Shown in pieces: positions 10,774 to 18,675 of a stretch of 64,000 nt of DNA (the first letter of the stretch is position 1; every line of letters starts with the position of its first letter). A model generated the notes under the pieces. The model saw only the letters and a program-made list of their open reading frames with translations, was not told where the DNA came from and searched no databases. This DNA comes from Dehalococcoidia bacterium (GTDB lineage: Bacteria > Chloroflexota > Dehalococcoidia > Bin125), in assembly GCA_022828105.1 (NCBI GenBank), contig JAJEJC010000005.1:248001-312000 (forward strand), in the 5' to 3' direction. The position numbers and the translations under genes are program-made.

Positions 10774-12179
10774 GTCTTTTCTCCTTCGGACGCGCCCGGA
10801 GTCTGTTCCGTTGCTCGCCAATCGACTCTGAAGAGCTGCACCGACTCACGGAAGCCGCGCAACTCGTGCCGGCCCTGATCCTCAAAACTGAACCCACGCC
10901 CCTGGAGCAGACCACGCACCAGGTCCGACACCAGGATCTCACCGCCGCGCGCGATCGACATGATGCGCGCTGCCTGGTTCACGGTCGCGCCATACAGATC
11001 ATCTGACTCTGCAATCGGCTCGCCGGCGCTGATTCCGATCCGCACATAGACCTCGCTGTAGCGCTCGTGGTTGGCGAGGCTGTGTTGCATCTGCACCGCC
11101 GCCTCGACCGCCGACGATGCGGCGCCGAACCAGGCGAGCACGCCGTCGCCCATCGTCTTGACCTGGACCCCGTCATGCTCGCGGATCGCGCTCAGCGTGA
11201 GTTGCTCGATCTCCCGCGTGATTGCTCTCGCCTGGGTATCGCCGAGGCGGTCGACCAGCGATGTCGAGCCTTCAATGTCCGTGAATAGAATGGTGCGGGT
11301 CGCCTGGCCGGCCGTCTCAATCGACTGCTCGACGCCGATGAACTCTTCAAGCGCCTCCGCAATCTGGGTGATGATTGGCGCGCCGTCGACCAGGACCGGC
11401 GTGTCGTCCTGGGCAACGACCAGTCGAGCGCCGCGAATGATCCGCGCCCATTCGCGCGAGGTCGAACTATAGCCGCCCTCGGCCCCTTCTCCTTCGTAGG
11501 GAATGGAGATCAGCGTCGGAATCTCAACCTCACGCAGTTGATCCCGCAGATCGAGGTCGCGCATCTCTCGCACCAGGCCGAACAGTCGATTCATCGACGG
11601 ATAATGATGCATCGTCTGCGACAGGTTGCGCAGGGTGTGTTCGTCGGCCGTAGGCGCGATCATCGTCAACAACGCCCGCCGAGCCGCCTCGTCGTGATGC
11701 TGCCATCCCAGCCGCAGCAAATTCTCGACGGTTCCGTCGATCAGATCGCTGACCTCGCTCTGTTGAATCATGCCCGACCGATCACCTCCCATGGGAATCG
11801 GCAGGTGCAGCATCAGGTGCGTGTACCGTTCGGGTTCGTTCAGCATCGCGATGACCGCCGCCGGCGTCCCGATGTAGTGGCCCATCAGCGCGACGCGAGG
11901 CTCATCGATCTCGTTGACGACCGCCGCCAGGTCCATTGCCTCGTCGTGAAACGAACCGAACACGCCGTCGCGCTCCGAGAGTCCGCAGCCTCGTGGGTCG
12001 AATCGAATCACCCGGAACGACTGCGAGAGCCGCTCCCAGATCCCGCCCGGCTCCCAACCCGTGCTGAGCGGAATCATCGGCCCGGTCGACACCACCAGCG
12101 GCTTGCCGACGCCGCGTTCGACCCAGGCGATGTCGATCTCGTCCTCGGTGCGCGTGTATTGGACGGAGGGTGGACTCAT
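10770..12179 (-). CDS. Degenerate alpha/beta-hydrolase fused to class III adenylate/guanylate cyclase
   Basis: 469 residues, no membrane helix. Residues 1-285 form an alpha/beta-hydrolase fold. The nucleophile elbow reads G100-H-Y102-I-G104, with Tyr where Ser should be. The usual catalytic His position near the domain end is Asp259 (VVAQDDTPVL), so catalysis is probably lost. Residues 296-455 are a class III cyclase with metal Asp301 (FTDIEGST) and Asp345 (KTMGDG), Lys341, and the N401/R405 pair of YGATVNQAARI. All key cyclase residues are present, so cNMP synthesis is plausible, possibly controlled by a ligand bound in the hydrolase pocket. Its stop overlaps the UroD-like start. Confidence 0.88.
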   Translation of the reverse strand: MSPPSVQYTRTEDEIDIAWVERGVGKPLVVSTGPMIPLSTGWEPGGIWERLSQSFRVIRFDPRGCGLSERDGVFGSFHDEAMDLAAVVNEIDEPRVALMGHYIGTPAAVIAMLNEPERYTHLMLHLPIPMGGDRSGMIQQSEVSDLIDGTVENLLRLGWQHHDEAARRALLTMIAPTADEHTLRNLSQTMHHYPSMNRLFGLVREMRDLDLRDQLREVEIPTLISIPYEGEGAEGGYSSTSREWARIIRGARLVVAQDDTPVLVDGAPIITQIAEALEEFIGVEQSIETAGQATRTILFTDIEGSTSLVDRLGDTQARAITREIEQLTLSAIREHDGVQVKTMGDGVLAWFGAASSAVEAAVQMQHSLANHERYSEVYVRIGISAGEPIAESDDLYGATVNQAARIMSIARGGEILVSDLVRGLLQGRGFSFEDQGRHELRGFRESVQLFRVDWRATEQTPGASEGEKT

Positions 12180-12200
12180 GCTGTCCTCGCCTATCGCTGA

Positions 12201-12950
12201 TCAGATCCCCTGGATCATCCCACCGTCGATGATCAACTCGGTGCCGTTCATGTACTCCGAATCGTCCGAAGCCAGGAACAATGCCAGTCGGGCCACTTCC
12301 GTCGCCTCGGCAATCCGGCCGTAGGGAATCCGCCGGACCAGTTGGTCGGTCAGTCCCTGCTCAATCGCCGGCAACTGGTGCAGCATCGGCGTTTCGATCA
12401 ATCCCGGGTGGATCGAGTTGACCCGAACGCCCGAGGGCGCGAACTCGCTCATCGCGACCTTGGTCATCCCCCGCACCGCCCACTTCGACGCCGAGTAGGC
12501 CAGCGACCCCGCGCCGCCGCGCATGCCGGCAATCGAGGAGATGTTGATGATCGACCCCGACCCTGCCTCGCACATCACCGGCCCCACGTGCTTCAATCCC
12601 AGGAACACGCCGACCTGGTTGATGTTGATCACTTCCATGTACTCCTGGACAGACAGCTCGCCGATCGGCCGCGACCGGAAGATGCCCGCGTTGTTGACAA
12701 ACGCGTCGATCTTGCCGAAGTCCTCCAGCACATCCTGAACCACCGCGACCCAATCATCCTCACTCGTCACGTCATGGTGGCGGTATCGGATGCGATCACT
12801 GGACGAGGCAGTCTCCTCGCCGTCCGAGTCCAGCACGTCGGTAATCACGACCGTCGCGCCCTCATCGGCGAACAGCCTTGCTTCCGCTGCGCCCTGTCCG
12901 CGCGCGCCGCCCGTGATCAGTGCTATTCGTCCGTCAAGTCGTCCGGCCAT
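12201..12950 (-). CDS. Short-chain dehydrogenase/reductase
   Basis: 249 residues, classical SDR. The cofactor loop is TGGARGQG near residues 13-20, an acidic residue at the end of strand 2 (ITDV) points to NAD(H), the NNAG motif is near 87-90, the catalytic Ser is in ISSIAG and the Tyr/Lys pair is in YSASKWA. The C-terminal MNGTELIIDGGMIQGI is typical. The start is taken as the ATG at 12950, behind GGAGAGG; an in-frame TTG directly before it is unlikely. The substrate is unknown; relatives act on steroids, sugars and 3-hydroxyacyl compounds. It follows the cyclase gene's promoter side by 21 bases, in the same direction. Confidence 0.9.
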   Translation of the reverse strand: MAGRLDGRIALITGGARGQGAAEARLFADEGATVVITDVLDSDGEETASSSDRIRYRHHDVTSEDDWVAVVQDVLEDFGKIDAFVNNAGIFRSRPIGELSVQEYMEVININQVGVFLGLKHVGPVMCEAGSGSIINISSIAGMRGGAGSLAYSASKWAVRGMTKVAMSEFAPSGVRVNSIHPGLIETPMLHQLPAIEQGLTDQLVRRIPYGRIAEATEVARLALFLASDDSEYMNGTELIIDGGMIQGI

Positions 12951-13013
12951 CAATGCACGCCTCTCCGCTTCACGTTGAACGCTCAGGGTAGTGCTTTGCC
13001 AGGCGCGTGATCC

Positions 13014-13442
13014 CTACCCCGGCGGCAGCATCACATAGGTGCCGTTGCCGTGGCCGATGTGCCGGTCCTGCTCGTCGTACAGATCAACCGAACAGTGGCT
13101 CAGGGTCCGCCCGCGGCGGATCACTTCGGCACGCGCCCGAATTACATCGCCGTCCAGACCGCGTAGCCAGCGGAACTCCGACTGCGCCGTGATCACCCGC
13201 TCGCCCTCTGCCTGGATCGTGCCCAGCGCGCCACCCATCGCCGAGTCCGCCACCAGCAACCAAACCCCGCCGTGCACAATCCCATAGAGGTTGTGTGTCT
13301 TGGGCGAGGCGTTCAGCGTGATCTCGCACCAGCCGTCGCCGGCGTCGGTGAAGCGGTAACCCAGTTCCTGGAACAACGCCACCGCCTCCATATCGCGCAG
13401 CGGCGGATAGCGCTCGAATATCTCGTCCGAAATCAGCGGCAT
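13014..13442 (-). CDS. PaaI-type hotdog thioesterase
   Basis: 142 residues, single hotdog domain. The segment HNLYGIVHGGVWLLVADSAMGGAL (49-72) matches the PaaI family signature, in which a His-Gly-Gly turn and the following acidic residue form the acyl-CoA thioesterase site. Members hydrolyse aromatic or short acyl-CoAs, freeing CoA when catabolism stalls. A cytosolic location is expected, with no signal peptide. It sits 15 bases after the first DinB-like gene's end, in the same direction. Confidence 0.85.
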   Translation of the reverse strand: MPLISDEIFERYPPLRDMEAVALFQELGYRFTDAGDGWCEITLNASPKTHNLYGIVHGGVWLLVADSAMGGALGTIQAEGERVITAQSEFRWLRGLDGDVIRARAEVIRRGRTLSHCSVDLYDEQDRHIGHGNGTYVMLPPG

Positions 13443-13457
13443 CGCGTTACCGACGAC

Positions 13458-13934
13458 TTAGTCTCGGCTCATTTCGGCCGCGTGTTCGCGCATGTGCTCG
13501 CCCATGAACTCGAACGCACTGCCGACCGTCATCGGTTGGCCCAGGACGACTCCGCCGTTGCCCCATTCGTCGTCGCCCACCGTGTCGGCGAGCTTCGCGG
13601 TGGCTCCGTGGCCTTCATCGAAGAATGCGAGGACCGACTCGGGCGTTGCTCCTCGGGAGCGAATCCTGACCATCCACAGGCTGACGAGGTTGAACACGGC
13701 CATGATCGGTCCAGGCGGATTCATGCCCTTGTTCTGACGCAGTCGTGAGATCGTCCGCCCTCCGGCTCCCGCGCCGAACGCGATGTGCCAGCAGAGCTGC
13801 CCGTTCGTCCAGCCCGCGTTGTTGCTACCGCGAGTCCACTCGTCCTCGGACAGGCCCAGCACGAGTTCGCGGAACTCTTCACGCGCCTGCTCCAGCGCGG
13901 AGCGTGCCTCGTCGGCGTTGGTGATCTCAGACAT
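13458..13934 (-). CDS. DinB-like four-helix metal-binding protein, copy 1
   Basis: 158 residues. The pattern fits the DinB/YfiT-like superfamily (including mycothiol-dependent maleylpyruvate isomerase relatives): a metal triad of His50 (CWHIAF), His147 and His151 (GEHMREHA). The domain may act as a thiol-dependent transferase or hydrolase; its role is unknown. It is a tandem duplicate of the next gene, with the same length, the same MSEITNA start and the identical segment RLRQNKGM at 64-71. The chosen start is the ATG at 13934; the frame is open for 50 more codons, but those have no family similarity. Confidence 0.8.
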   Translation of the reverse strand: MSEITNADEARSALEQAREEFRELVLGLSEDEWTRGSNNAGWTNGQLCWHIAFGAGAGGRTISRLRQNKGMNPPGPIMAVFNLVSLWMVRIRSRGATPESVLAFFDEGHGATAKLADTVGDDEWGNGGVVLGQPMTVGSAFEFMGEHMREHAAEMSRD

Positions 13935-14016
13935 TGTTCGGTCCCGTTCCTTGCCGCGGCGGCGGATTGCGCTCGAAAATCTCCAGCAAACTCCGCGCCG
14001 TCGGTGTACGCGCAGG

Positions 14017-14493
14017 CTAGCCGCGCCGCAACTGGGCTGCGTGCTCGCTGATGTGGCCGCGCACGAATCCGAACGAGTTGCCAACGGTCGTCTGCTCGCC
14101 CAGAAAGACGCCGCCGTTGCCCCATTCGTCGTCGCCGATCGTGTCGATCACCCCGCGCGTCATCGCCAGGCGCTCGTCGAAGAAGTCCAGCACCGAGTCG
14201 GGCGTCGCGCCGCGCGAGCGGATGCGGACCAACCACAGGCTCAGGACGTTCAGAGCCGCCATCAGTGGGCCGAACGGCTGCATCCCCTTGTTCTGCCGCA
14301 GCCGCGACACTCTCAGGGTGCCGCCGCTCGCGGTGAAGGCGAGGTGCCAGCAAAGCTGGGCATTCGTCCAGCCGGAGTTGTCGCTCTTCCGATTCCAGTC
14401 CTCGCTGGACAATCCCTGCACAAGCTCGCGAAACTCTTCCCGCGTCTGGTCCAGCTCGGCGTGGGCCTGTTCGGCGTTGGTGATCTCAGACAT
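14017..14493 (-). CDS. DinB-like four-helix metal-binding protein, copy 2
   Basis: 158 residues, paralogue of the gene at 13458-13934, with the same predicted metal ligands His50, His147 and His151 and the identical RSRGATP segment at 92-98. Divergence is spread through the chain, so the duplication is not recent. It starts 14 bases after the haloalkane dehalogenase stop, with AGGAC upstream, so the two DinB-like genes and the dehalogenase may form one transcript. Function unknown; a thiol-linked step in handling halogenated or electrophilic compounds is a guess from position. Confidence 0.8.
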   Translation of the reverse strand: MSEITNAEQAHAELDQTREEFRELVQGLSSEDWNRKSDNSGWTNAQLCWHLAFTASGGTLRVSRLRQNKGMQPFGPLMAALNVLSLWLVRIRSRGATPDSVLDFFDERLAMTRGVIDTIGDDEWGNGGVFLGEQTTVGNSFGFVRGHISEHAAQLRRG

Positions 14494-14507
14494 TGCACGT
14501 GTCCTGG

Positions 14508-15398
14508 CTAGATGCCCGCGTACCAGTCGCGGATCGCCTCGCCGATCTCATGCGGCGAGTCCTCCTGGATGAAGTGATTGCCCGGTACGGTCACCTCGCT
14601 CTGGTTGGGCCAGGTCCGGCAGAATTCGCGCTGCGCGCCAGTCAGGATCGCGCCCGGCTCCGCGTTCACGAACAGCTTGGCGATCGACGCCGACTCGTCC
14701 GACGACAGGAAATCTGCGTAGCTCTGGGCAATCTCGACGACATCAGCCGGTTCGCCGCTGATCGGAATCTCACGCGGCCAGGTCAGTGTCGGGCGGCGTG
14801 ACTCGCCCGCTTCGCGGTAGGGCAGGCGGTAGACCTCCATCTCCGCCTCGGTCAAACCGCGCAGTACACTGCCGGGCAGGATGCGCTCGACGAACACGTT
14901 CTTCTCGATCACCATCTCCTCGCCCGCCTCCGAGCGCATGCCCTGGAAGATGCGCGCCGCCGCCTCGGGCCAATCATCCCAGGTGACGGGACGCACGATC
15001 GCTTCCATGTAGACCAGCCCCTTGACCCGATCGCGGTGCCGGTTGGCCCAGTGGAAGCCCAGCGCCGACCCCCAGTCGTGGATGACGAAGGTGATCCGGT
15101 CGCCCAGGTTCATCCCCTCCAGCCAGGCGTCCAGCCATCCCGCGTGGTCGACAAATCTGTACGAACCGCTCGGCGAGGATCCGGACACGCCCATTCCGAT
15201 CAGGTCCGGCGCGAGGCAGCGAGCCGAGTCAAACAGGTGGGGCATGATGTTGCGCCACAGGTACGACGACGTCGGATTGCCATGCAGGAAGACGATCGGA
15301 TCCCCGTTGGCATCACCCTCGTCGACGTACGCCATCGTCGTCTCGCCAATGGTCAGGCGCTTGCGCGGAAACGGATCGTCGGCGGAGATATCGGGCAT
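14508..15398 (-). CDS. dhaA: Haloalkane dehalogenase (HLD-II, DhaA/LinB-like)
   Basis: 296 residues, the usual size. It hydrolyses carbon-halogen bonds of haloalkanes to alcohol, halide and a proton. The full catalytic pentad is visible: nucleophile Asp108 in VIHDWGSALG, catalytic acid Glu132 in VYMEAIVRP, His275 in GNHFIQED, and halide-stabilising Asn41 (HGNPTSSYLW) and Trp109. An Asn41/Trp109 pair with Glu132 after strand 6 is the HLD-II arrangement. No signal peptide. AGGAG six bases upstream fixes the ATG at 15398, although the frame is open further. It is probably first in a transcript with the two DinB-like genes. The natural substrate is unknown. Confidence 0.9.
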   Translation of the reverse strand: MPDISADDPFPRKRLTIGETTMAYVDEGDANGDPIVFLHGNPTSSYLWRNIMPHLFDSARCLAPDLIGMGVSGSSPSGSYRFVDHAGWLDAWLEGMNLGDRITFVIHDWGSALGFHWANRHRDRVKGLVYMEAIVRPVTWDDWPEAAARIFQGMRSEAGEEMVIEKNVFVERILPGSVLRGLTEAEMEVYRLPYREAGESRRPTLTWPREIPISGEPADVVEIAQSYADFLSSDESASIAKLFVNAEPGAILTGAQREFCRTWPNQSEVTVPGNHFIQEDSPHEIGEAIRDWYAGI

Positions 15399-15521
15399 GG
15401 TCGCTCCTGGGATGGTGGCAATAGTCGGGGAACTGAGTCCAGGCGGAGCAAGGATAACAGCGCGAGCGGTTAGTCTTCGCTCAGCGGAGCAGCGCGGGCG
15501 TCGCAGCGAAGCGAGGCGCAC

Positions 15522-15944
15522 ATGGCAGTCACCGGCATGGATCACGTCGCGATTCCGGCGGGCGATCCCGAGGCGCTGTTGCGTTTCTATCGCGCGCTCG
15601 GATTCAGCATCGTGCACGAGGACGAATGGCGCTCGGGCGAGTTCCCGATCTTCGCCATTGCCTGCGGCGACCAGAAGATCAACGTCCACGATCCGAAGCT
15701 CTGGCAGAATCCCCGCTTTGAGCTGCGCGGTCCGACGGCTGAGCCCGGCTGCGGCGACTTCTGCTTCGTCTGGGACGGGACGCCTGAGTCAGCATCCGCA
15801 GCCATCACCGCGGCGGGCGCAGAGGTCATCGAAGGCCCGGCCGGCCGCGTCGGCGGACGCGCCGCCGGCACCGCCGAGGGCGTCAGCGTCTACACCCGCG
15901 ATCCCGACGGCAACCTGGTCGAGTTGATCTCTTACGGCAGCTAA
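15522..15944 (+). CDS. VOC (glyoxalase/dioxygenase fold) protein
   Basis: 140 residues, one vicinal-oxygen-chelate unit of paired beta-alpha-beta-beta-beta modules: MDHVAIPAGDPEALLRFY at the N-terminus and YTRDPDGNLVELISY at the C-terminus. The metal ligands His (MDH) and Glu (VELI) are present. The group includes glyoxalase I, extradiol dioxygenases and resistance proteins; the fosfomycin-type and lactoylglutathione-type labels cannot be separated here. TAGTCT at 15471-15476 may be its -10 box, giving a leader of about 40 bases. It is the first gene of a plus-strand operon with the nitroreductase and MaoC genes. Confidence 0.85.
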   Translation: MAVTGMDHVAIPAGDPEALLRFYRALGFSIVHEDEWRSGEFPIFAIACGDQKINVHDPKLWQNPRFELRGPTAEPGCGDFCFVWDGTPESASAAITAAGAEVIEGPAGRVGGRAAGTAEGVSVYTRDPDGNLVELISYGS

Positions 15945-15962
15945 GCGAACTGGAGCAGCAGC

Positions 15963-16622
15963 ATGGAATTCTTCGATGTCATCAGCACCGCCCGCGCGAT
16001 GCGGCGCTACAAGCCCGACCCGATCCCCGAGGATGTCCTCGTCCAACTGATCGAGGCGGCCCACCTCGGACCGAGCGGCTCCAACCGCCAGTCGCGCCAC
16101 TGGATTGTCGTCCGCGATCCGGAGGTCAAACAGAGGCTCGCCGACCTCAACCGCGCCGGCGTCTCGACGTATCTGGCCAACAACCGCGACTTCGCCAACC
16201 CGCACGTCGACGCCGGCCGCCGCGAACGGTTCCTTGCCGCGGTCGAGCACCAGATGAATCATCTCCACGAGGCGCCGGCCATCGTGATCGCCTGCGCCGA
16301 CATCGTGCGCGCACCGCAAGGCACATTCGGCGAGGGCGCGGCCGCCGCGACCGAGGTCTGGGGCTCCGTGCAGAATCTGCTGCTCGCCGCGAGAGCGCTG
16401 GAGGTCGGCAGCGTCCCGACGACGCTCGCGTTCATCGGCGACGGCCGCGACAAGGCGCAGGAACTGCTCAATCTGCCCGACCACATCCTGCCCATGGTGC
16501 TGATTCCGCTCGGCTGGCCGACCGGCAACTTCGGCCCGATCCGACGTCGGCCGCTGGATGAGGTCATGCACTGGGATCGCTACGAGCACAAGACAGAATC
16601 GACCGAACGGGCGCGAGTATGA
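15963..16622 (+). CDS. Nitroreductase-family flavoprotein
   Basis: 219 residues, NfsB/FRase-like FMN fold. The opening with STARAMRRYKPDPIPEDVL and HLGPSGSNRQSRHW near residues 35-48 is the FMN-phosphate binding pattern; the C-terminal ILPMVLIPLGWP is also typical. Members reduce nitroaromatics, enones, flavins or halogenated aromatics with NAD(P)H. The substrate is unknown. Its stop overlaps the next start (ATGA), so it is translationally coupled to the MaoC-like gene. Confidence 0.87.
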   Translation: MEFFDVISTARAMRRYKPDPIPEDVLVQLIEAAHLGPSGSNRQSRHWIVVRDPEVKQRLADLNRAGVSTYLANNRDFANPHVDAGRRERFLAAVEHQMNHLHEAPAIVIACADIVRAPQGTFGEGAAAATEVWGSVQNLLLAARALEVGSVPTTLAFIGDGRDKAQELLNLPDHILPMVLIPLGWPTGNFGPIRRRPLDEVMHWDRYEHKTESTERARV

Positions 16623-17506
16623 CCACCGACACCGAGACCTCTGATCTGCGAATGCAGGCCGACGTTGGCCGCTACACGATCGCCAAGTCCTTCGAGGTCA
16701 CTGCGCGCTCGATCACCGCGTTCGCGGGCGGCGTCAACGACTTCAATCCGGTCTACTTCGAGGACGACCGTCCCGAGGGCCTGATCGCGCATCCCGGCAT
16801 GGTCTTCAGCTGGCAATGGAACAGCCGCTTCACGCCCGACTTCGAATGGGACCTCAACATCGTCCGCCGCGGCGTACACGCCTGGGTCGACATCCAGTTC
16901 GAACGCCACGCGCGCGAGGGCGACGTGATCACCTGCCAGGGCCAGAGTGTCGCCGTCAAGCAGGTGCGCCCCGGCGTGCTCAGCGCCCAGCGCTTCACCT
17001 TCCGAGACAGCCAGGGCGAAACCGTCGCGATCATGGACACCGGCGGCATCACCAGGGGCGCGGAGCTCGACGGCGACGAGGCCGAACTCGTCTCGGCTCC
17101 CGCCTTGCCAACCCGCTCAACCGACAGCGGCGAGCCGGTCTGGTCGGCCACACTCCCCATCGACCCCCAGGCGCCCCACGTCTACACCGAGTGCGCCGAC
17201 ATCTGGAATCCCATCCACACCGAACGCAAGGTCGCCCTTGCCGCCGGCCTGCCCGACATCATCCTGCACGGCTCGGCCAACATCATCATCGCCTTGCGCG
17301 AGGTGATTAACCGCTGCCTCGATGGTGACCCAACCCGGGTTACCCGGTTCGCCGGCCAATTTCGCGGCATGATCATCCCCGGCACCGATGTCAGCGTCAG
17401 CGCCACCGAGGTCCGCGACGAAGGCGACAGAGAAGTGATTTTCTTCGAGATGCGCAACGATCGGGGCGAACTGGCCATCGCCAACGGCGTCGTCATTGCG
17501 AGCTGA
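16619..17506 (+). CDS. MaoC-like dehydratase, double hotdog
   Basis: 295 residues: an N-terminal FAS1/MaoC-N-like hotdog (about 18-150) and a C-terminal MaoC hotdog. The hydratase-2 motif is present as DIWNPIHTERKVALAAGLPD (residues 197-216), followed by ILHGSANI; the Asp/His pair there adds or removes water from 2-enoyl-CoA. The C-terminal AIANGVVIAS is typical. Likely role: hydration of an unusual enoyl-CoA in catabolism, together with the upstream flavoprotein. It ends convergently inside the last 14 bases of the enolase-superfamily gene. Confidence 0.85.
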   Translation: MTTDTETSDLRMQADVGRYTIAKSFEVTARSITAFAGGVNDFNPVYFEDDRPEGLIAHPGMVFSWQWNSRFTPDFEWDLNIVRRGVHAWVDIQFERHAREGDVITCQGQSVAVKQVRPGVLSAQRFTFRDSQGETVAIMDTGGITRGAELDGDEAELVSAPALPTRSTDSGEPVWSATLPIDPQAPHVYTECADIWNPIHTERKVALAAGLPDIILHGSANIIIALREVINRCLDGDPTRVTRFAGQFRGMIIPGTDVSVSATEVRDEGDREVIFFEMRNDRGELAIANGVVIAS

Positions 17507-18611
17507 CCGTGTAGCGCTCCAGCGCCTCGGGCAGGAACTCGAAGCCAAGGCCTGGCGTTTCCGGCAGCACGAGGCGGCCGTCACGCACCTCGGTTTGCCG
17601 ATCAATCACGTTGCGGAAGTTGTGTACCTGGTCGTCGGGGAAGAACTCGACATACGTGGCGTTGGGCGACGCGGCGACGAGATGCCGGTGCAGGTCGTGG
17701 AACCAGTGCGGGCAGATCGAGACGCCGTACGACGCGGCCGTGTTGGCGATCCGGCGGAACTCCGTCACGCCGCCGAGCACGGCGGCGTCAGGCTGCAGGA
17801 TCATCGCCGCGTCCTGGTCCATTAGCTCCTTGAAGCGCCAGCGCCCGACCTCGATCTCGCCGGTCGCTACCGGCACTCCGGTGCGTTGGGCCAATCTCGC
17901 GTGCAGGCCGATGGCGTCGGGCGAGAATGGCTCCTCGATCCAGTACGGATTGGACGGCTCGTACGCCGCCATGAAGCGCAGCGCATCCTCGAGATTCGAC
18001 CACGCGTTGTTGGCGTCGAGCATGATGTGGACGTCCGGCCCCACCGCTTCGCGCGCCGCCTGCATCCGCGACGCCTCCTCTCGCACCGACAGCCGTCCCA
18101 CCTTGATCTTGACCGCGTCGAAACCCAGCTCCACGTAGCCCAGCAGCTCCTGCTGCAGACCCTCGTGCCCCTTGCCCTCCAGGTAGTAGCCGCCCGACGC
18201 ATAAGCTGGGACCGTGTCCTCGTAGTACCCGCCGAGCAGCTTGTAGAGGGGCAACCCCGCCGCCTTCGCGTTGTGATCCCAGAGCGCAATGTCCAGCGCC
18301 GACAGCGCCCGCATCGTCGCTCCCGCCCGGCCGTGCAGCAGCGATTCCTGGTACATCGCCGCCCATAGGCCCTCAACCCGAAACGGATCTTGCCCCAGCA
18401 GCAGCGGCGCGTAGAGCTGGTCGACCGCCGAGGTCACCAACTGCCCGTTGGAGTTGCCCGCGTAGCAGAAGCCGATCCCGACATGCCCGTCGTCGCACTC
18501 GACCTCGACCACCGGATGATCGCGGTGGTACACGGTGCGGTTCGAGAACGAGGTCGGATGGTCGAGCGGAATGCGCAGCATCCGCGAGCGGACAGCGGTG
18601 ATCGAAGGCAT
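17493..18611 (-). CDS. Mandelate racemase/muconate lactonizing enzyme family protein 1
   Basis: 372 residues of the enolase superfamily: N-terminal capping domain (to about 125), then the barrel. Catalytic elements are the K168-I-K170 pair, metal ligands Asp199 (MLDANNAW), Glu226/227 (WIEEP) and Glu252 (ATGEIE), and His302 (CPHWFHDLH). The KxK plus late His set is the mandelate racemase-subgroup arrangement, suiting proton abstraction next to a carboxylate, for example sugar-acid dehydration. The start is the ATG at 18611 behind GAGGAG; an in-frame TTG precedes it. A perfect 13-bp inverted repeat covers this start region (see separate entry). Such genes are strongly expanded in SAR202 genomes. 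Confidence 0.9.
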   Translation of the reverse strand: MPSITAVRSRMLRIPLDHPTSFSNRTVYHRDHPVVEVECDDGHVGIGFCYAGNSNGQLVTSAVDQLYAPLLLGQDPFRVEGLWAAMYQESLLHGRAGATMRALSALDIALWDHNAKAAGLPLYKLLGGYYEDTVPAYASGGYYLEGKGHEGLQQELLGYVELGFDAVKIKVGRLSVREEASRMQAAREAVGPDVHIMLDANNAWSNLEDALRFMAAYEPSNPYWIEEPFSPDAIGLHARLAQRTGVPVATGEIEVGRWRFKELMDQDAAMILQPDAAVLGGVTEFRRIANTAASYGVSICPHWFHDLHRHLVAASPNATYVEFFPDDQVHNFRNVIDRQTEVRDGRLVLPETPGLGFEFLPEALERYTVSSQ

Positions 18612-18651
18612 CAAGGCGCTCCTCGTGAGTCGTCGGGCAGCGCCTTGATGC
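18608..18651 (-). promoter_or_regulatory. 13-bp perfect inverted repeat over the start codon of the enolase-superfamily gene
   Basis: Arms GCATCAAGGCGCT (18608-18620) and AGCGCCTTGATGC (18639-18651) are exact reverse complements separated by 18 bases. In the minus-strand mRNA the second arm contains the ATG, and the GAGGAG ribosome binding site straddles the end of the loop and the base of that arm. A hairpin would therefore hide the start. It could instead be a dyad bound by a repressor. Either reading is inference. Confidence 0.6.
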
Positions 18652-18675
18652 TATCGGGTACCGTCCCAATCGCGC

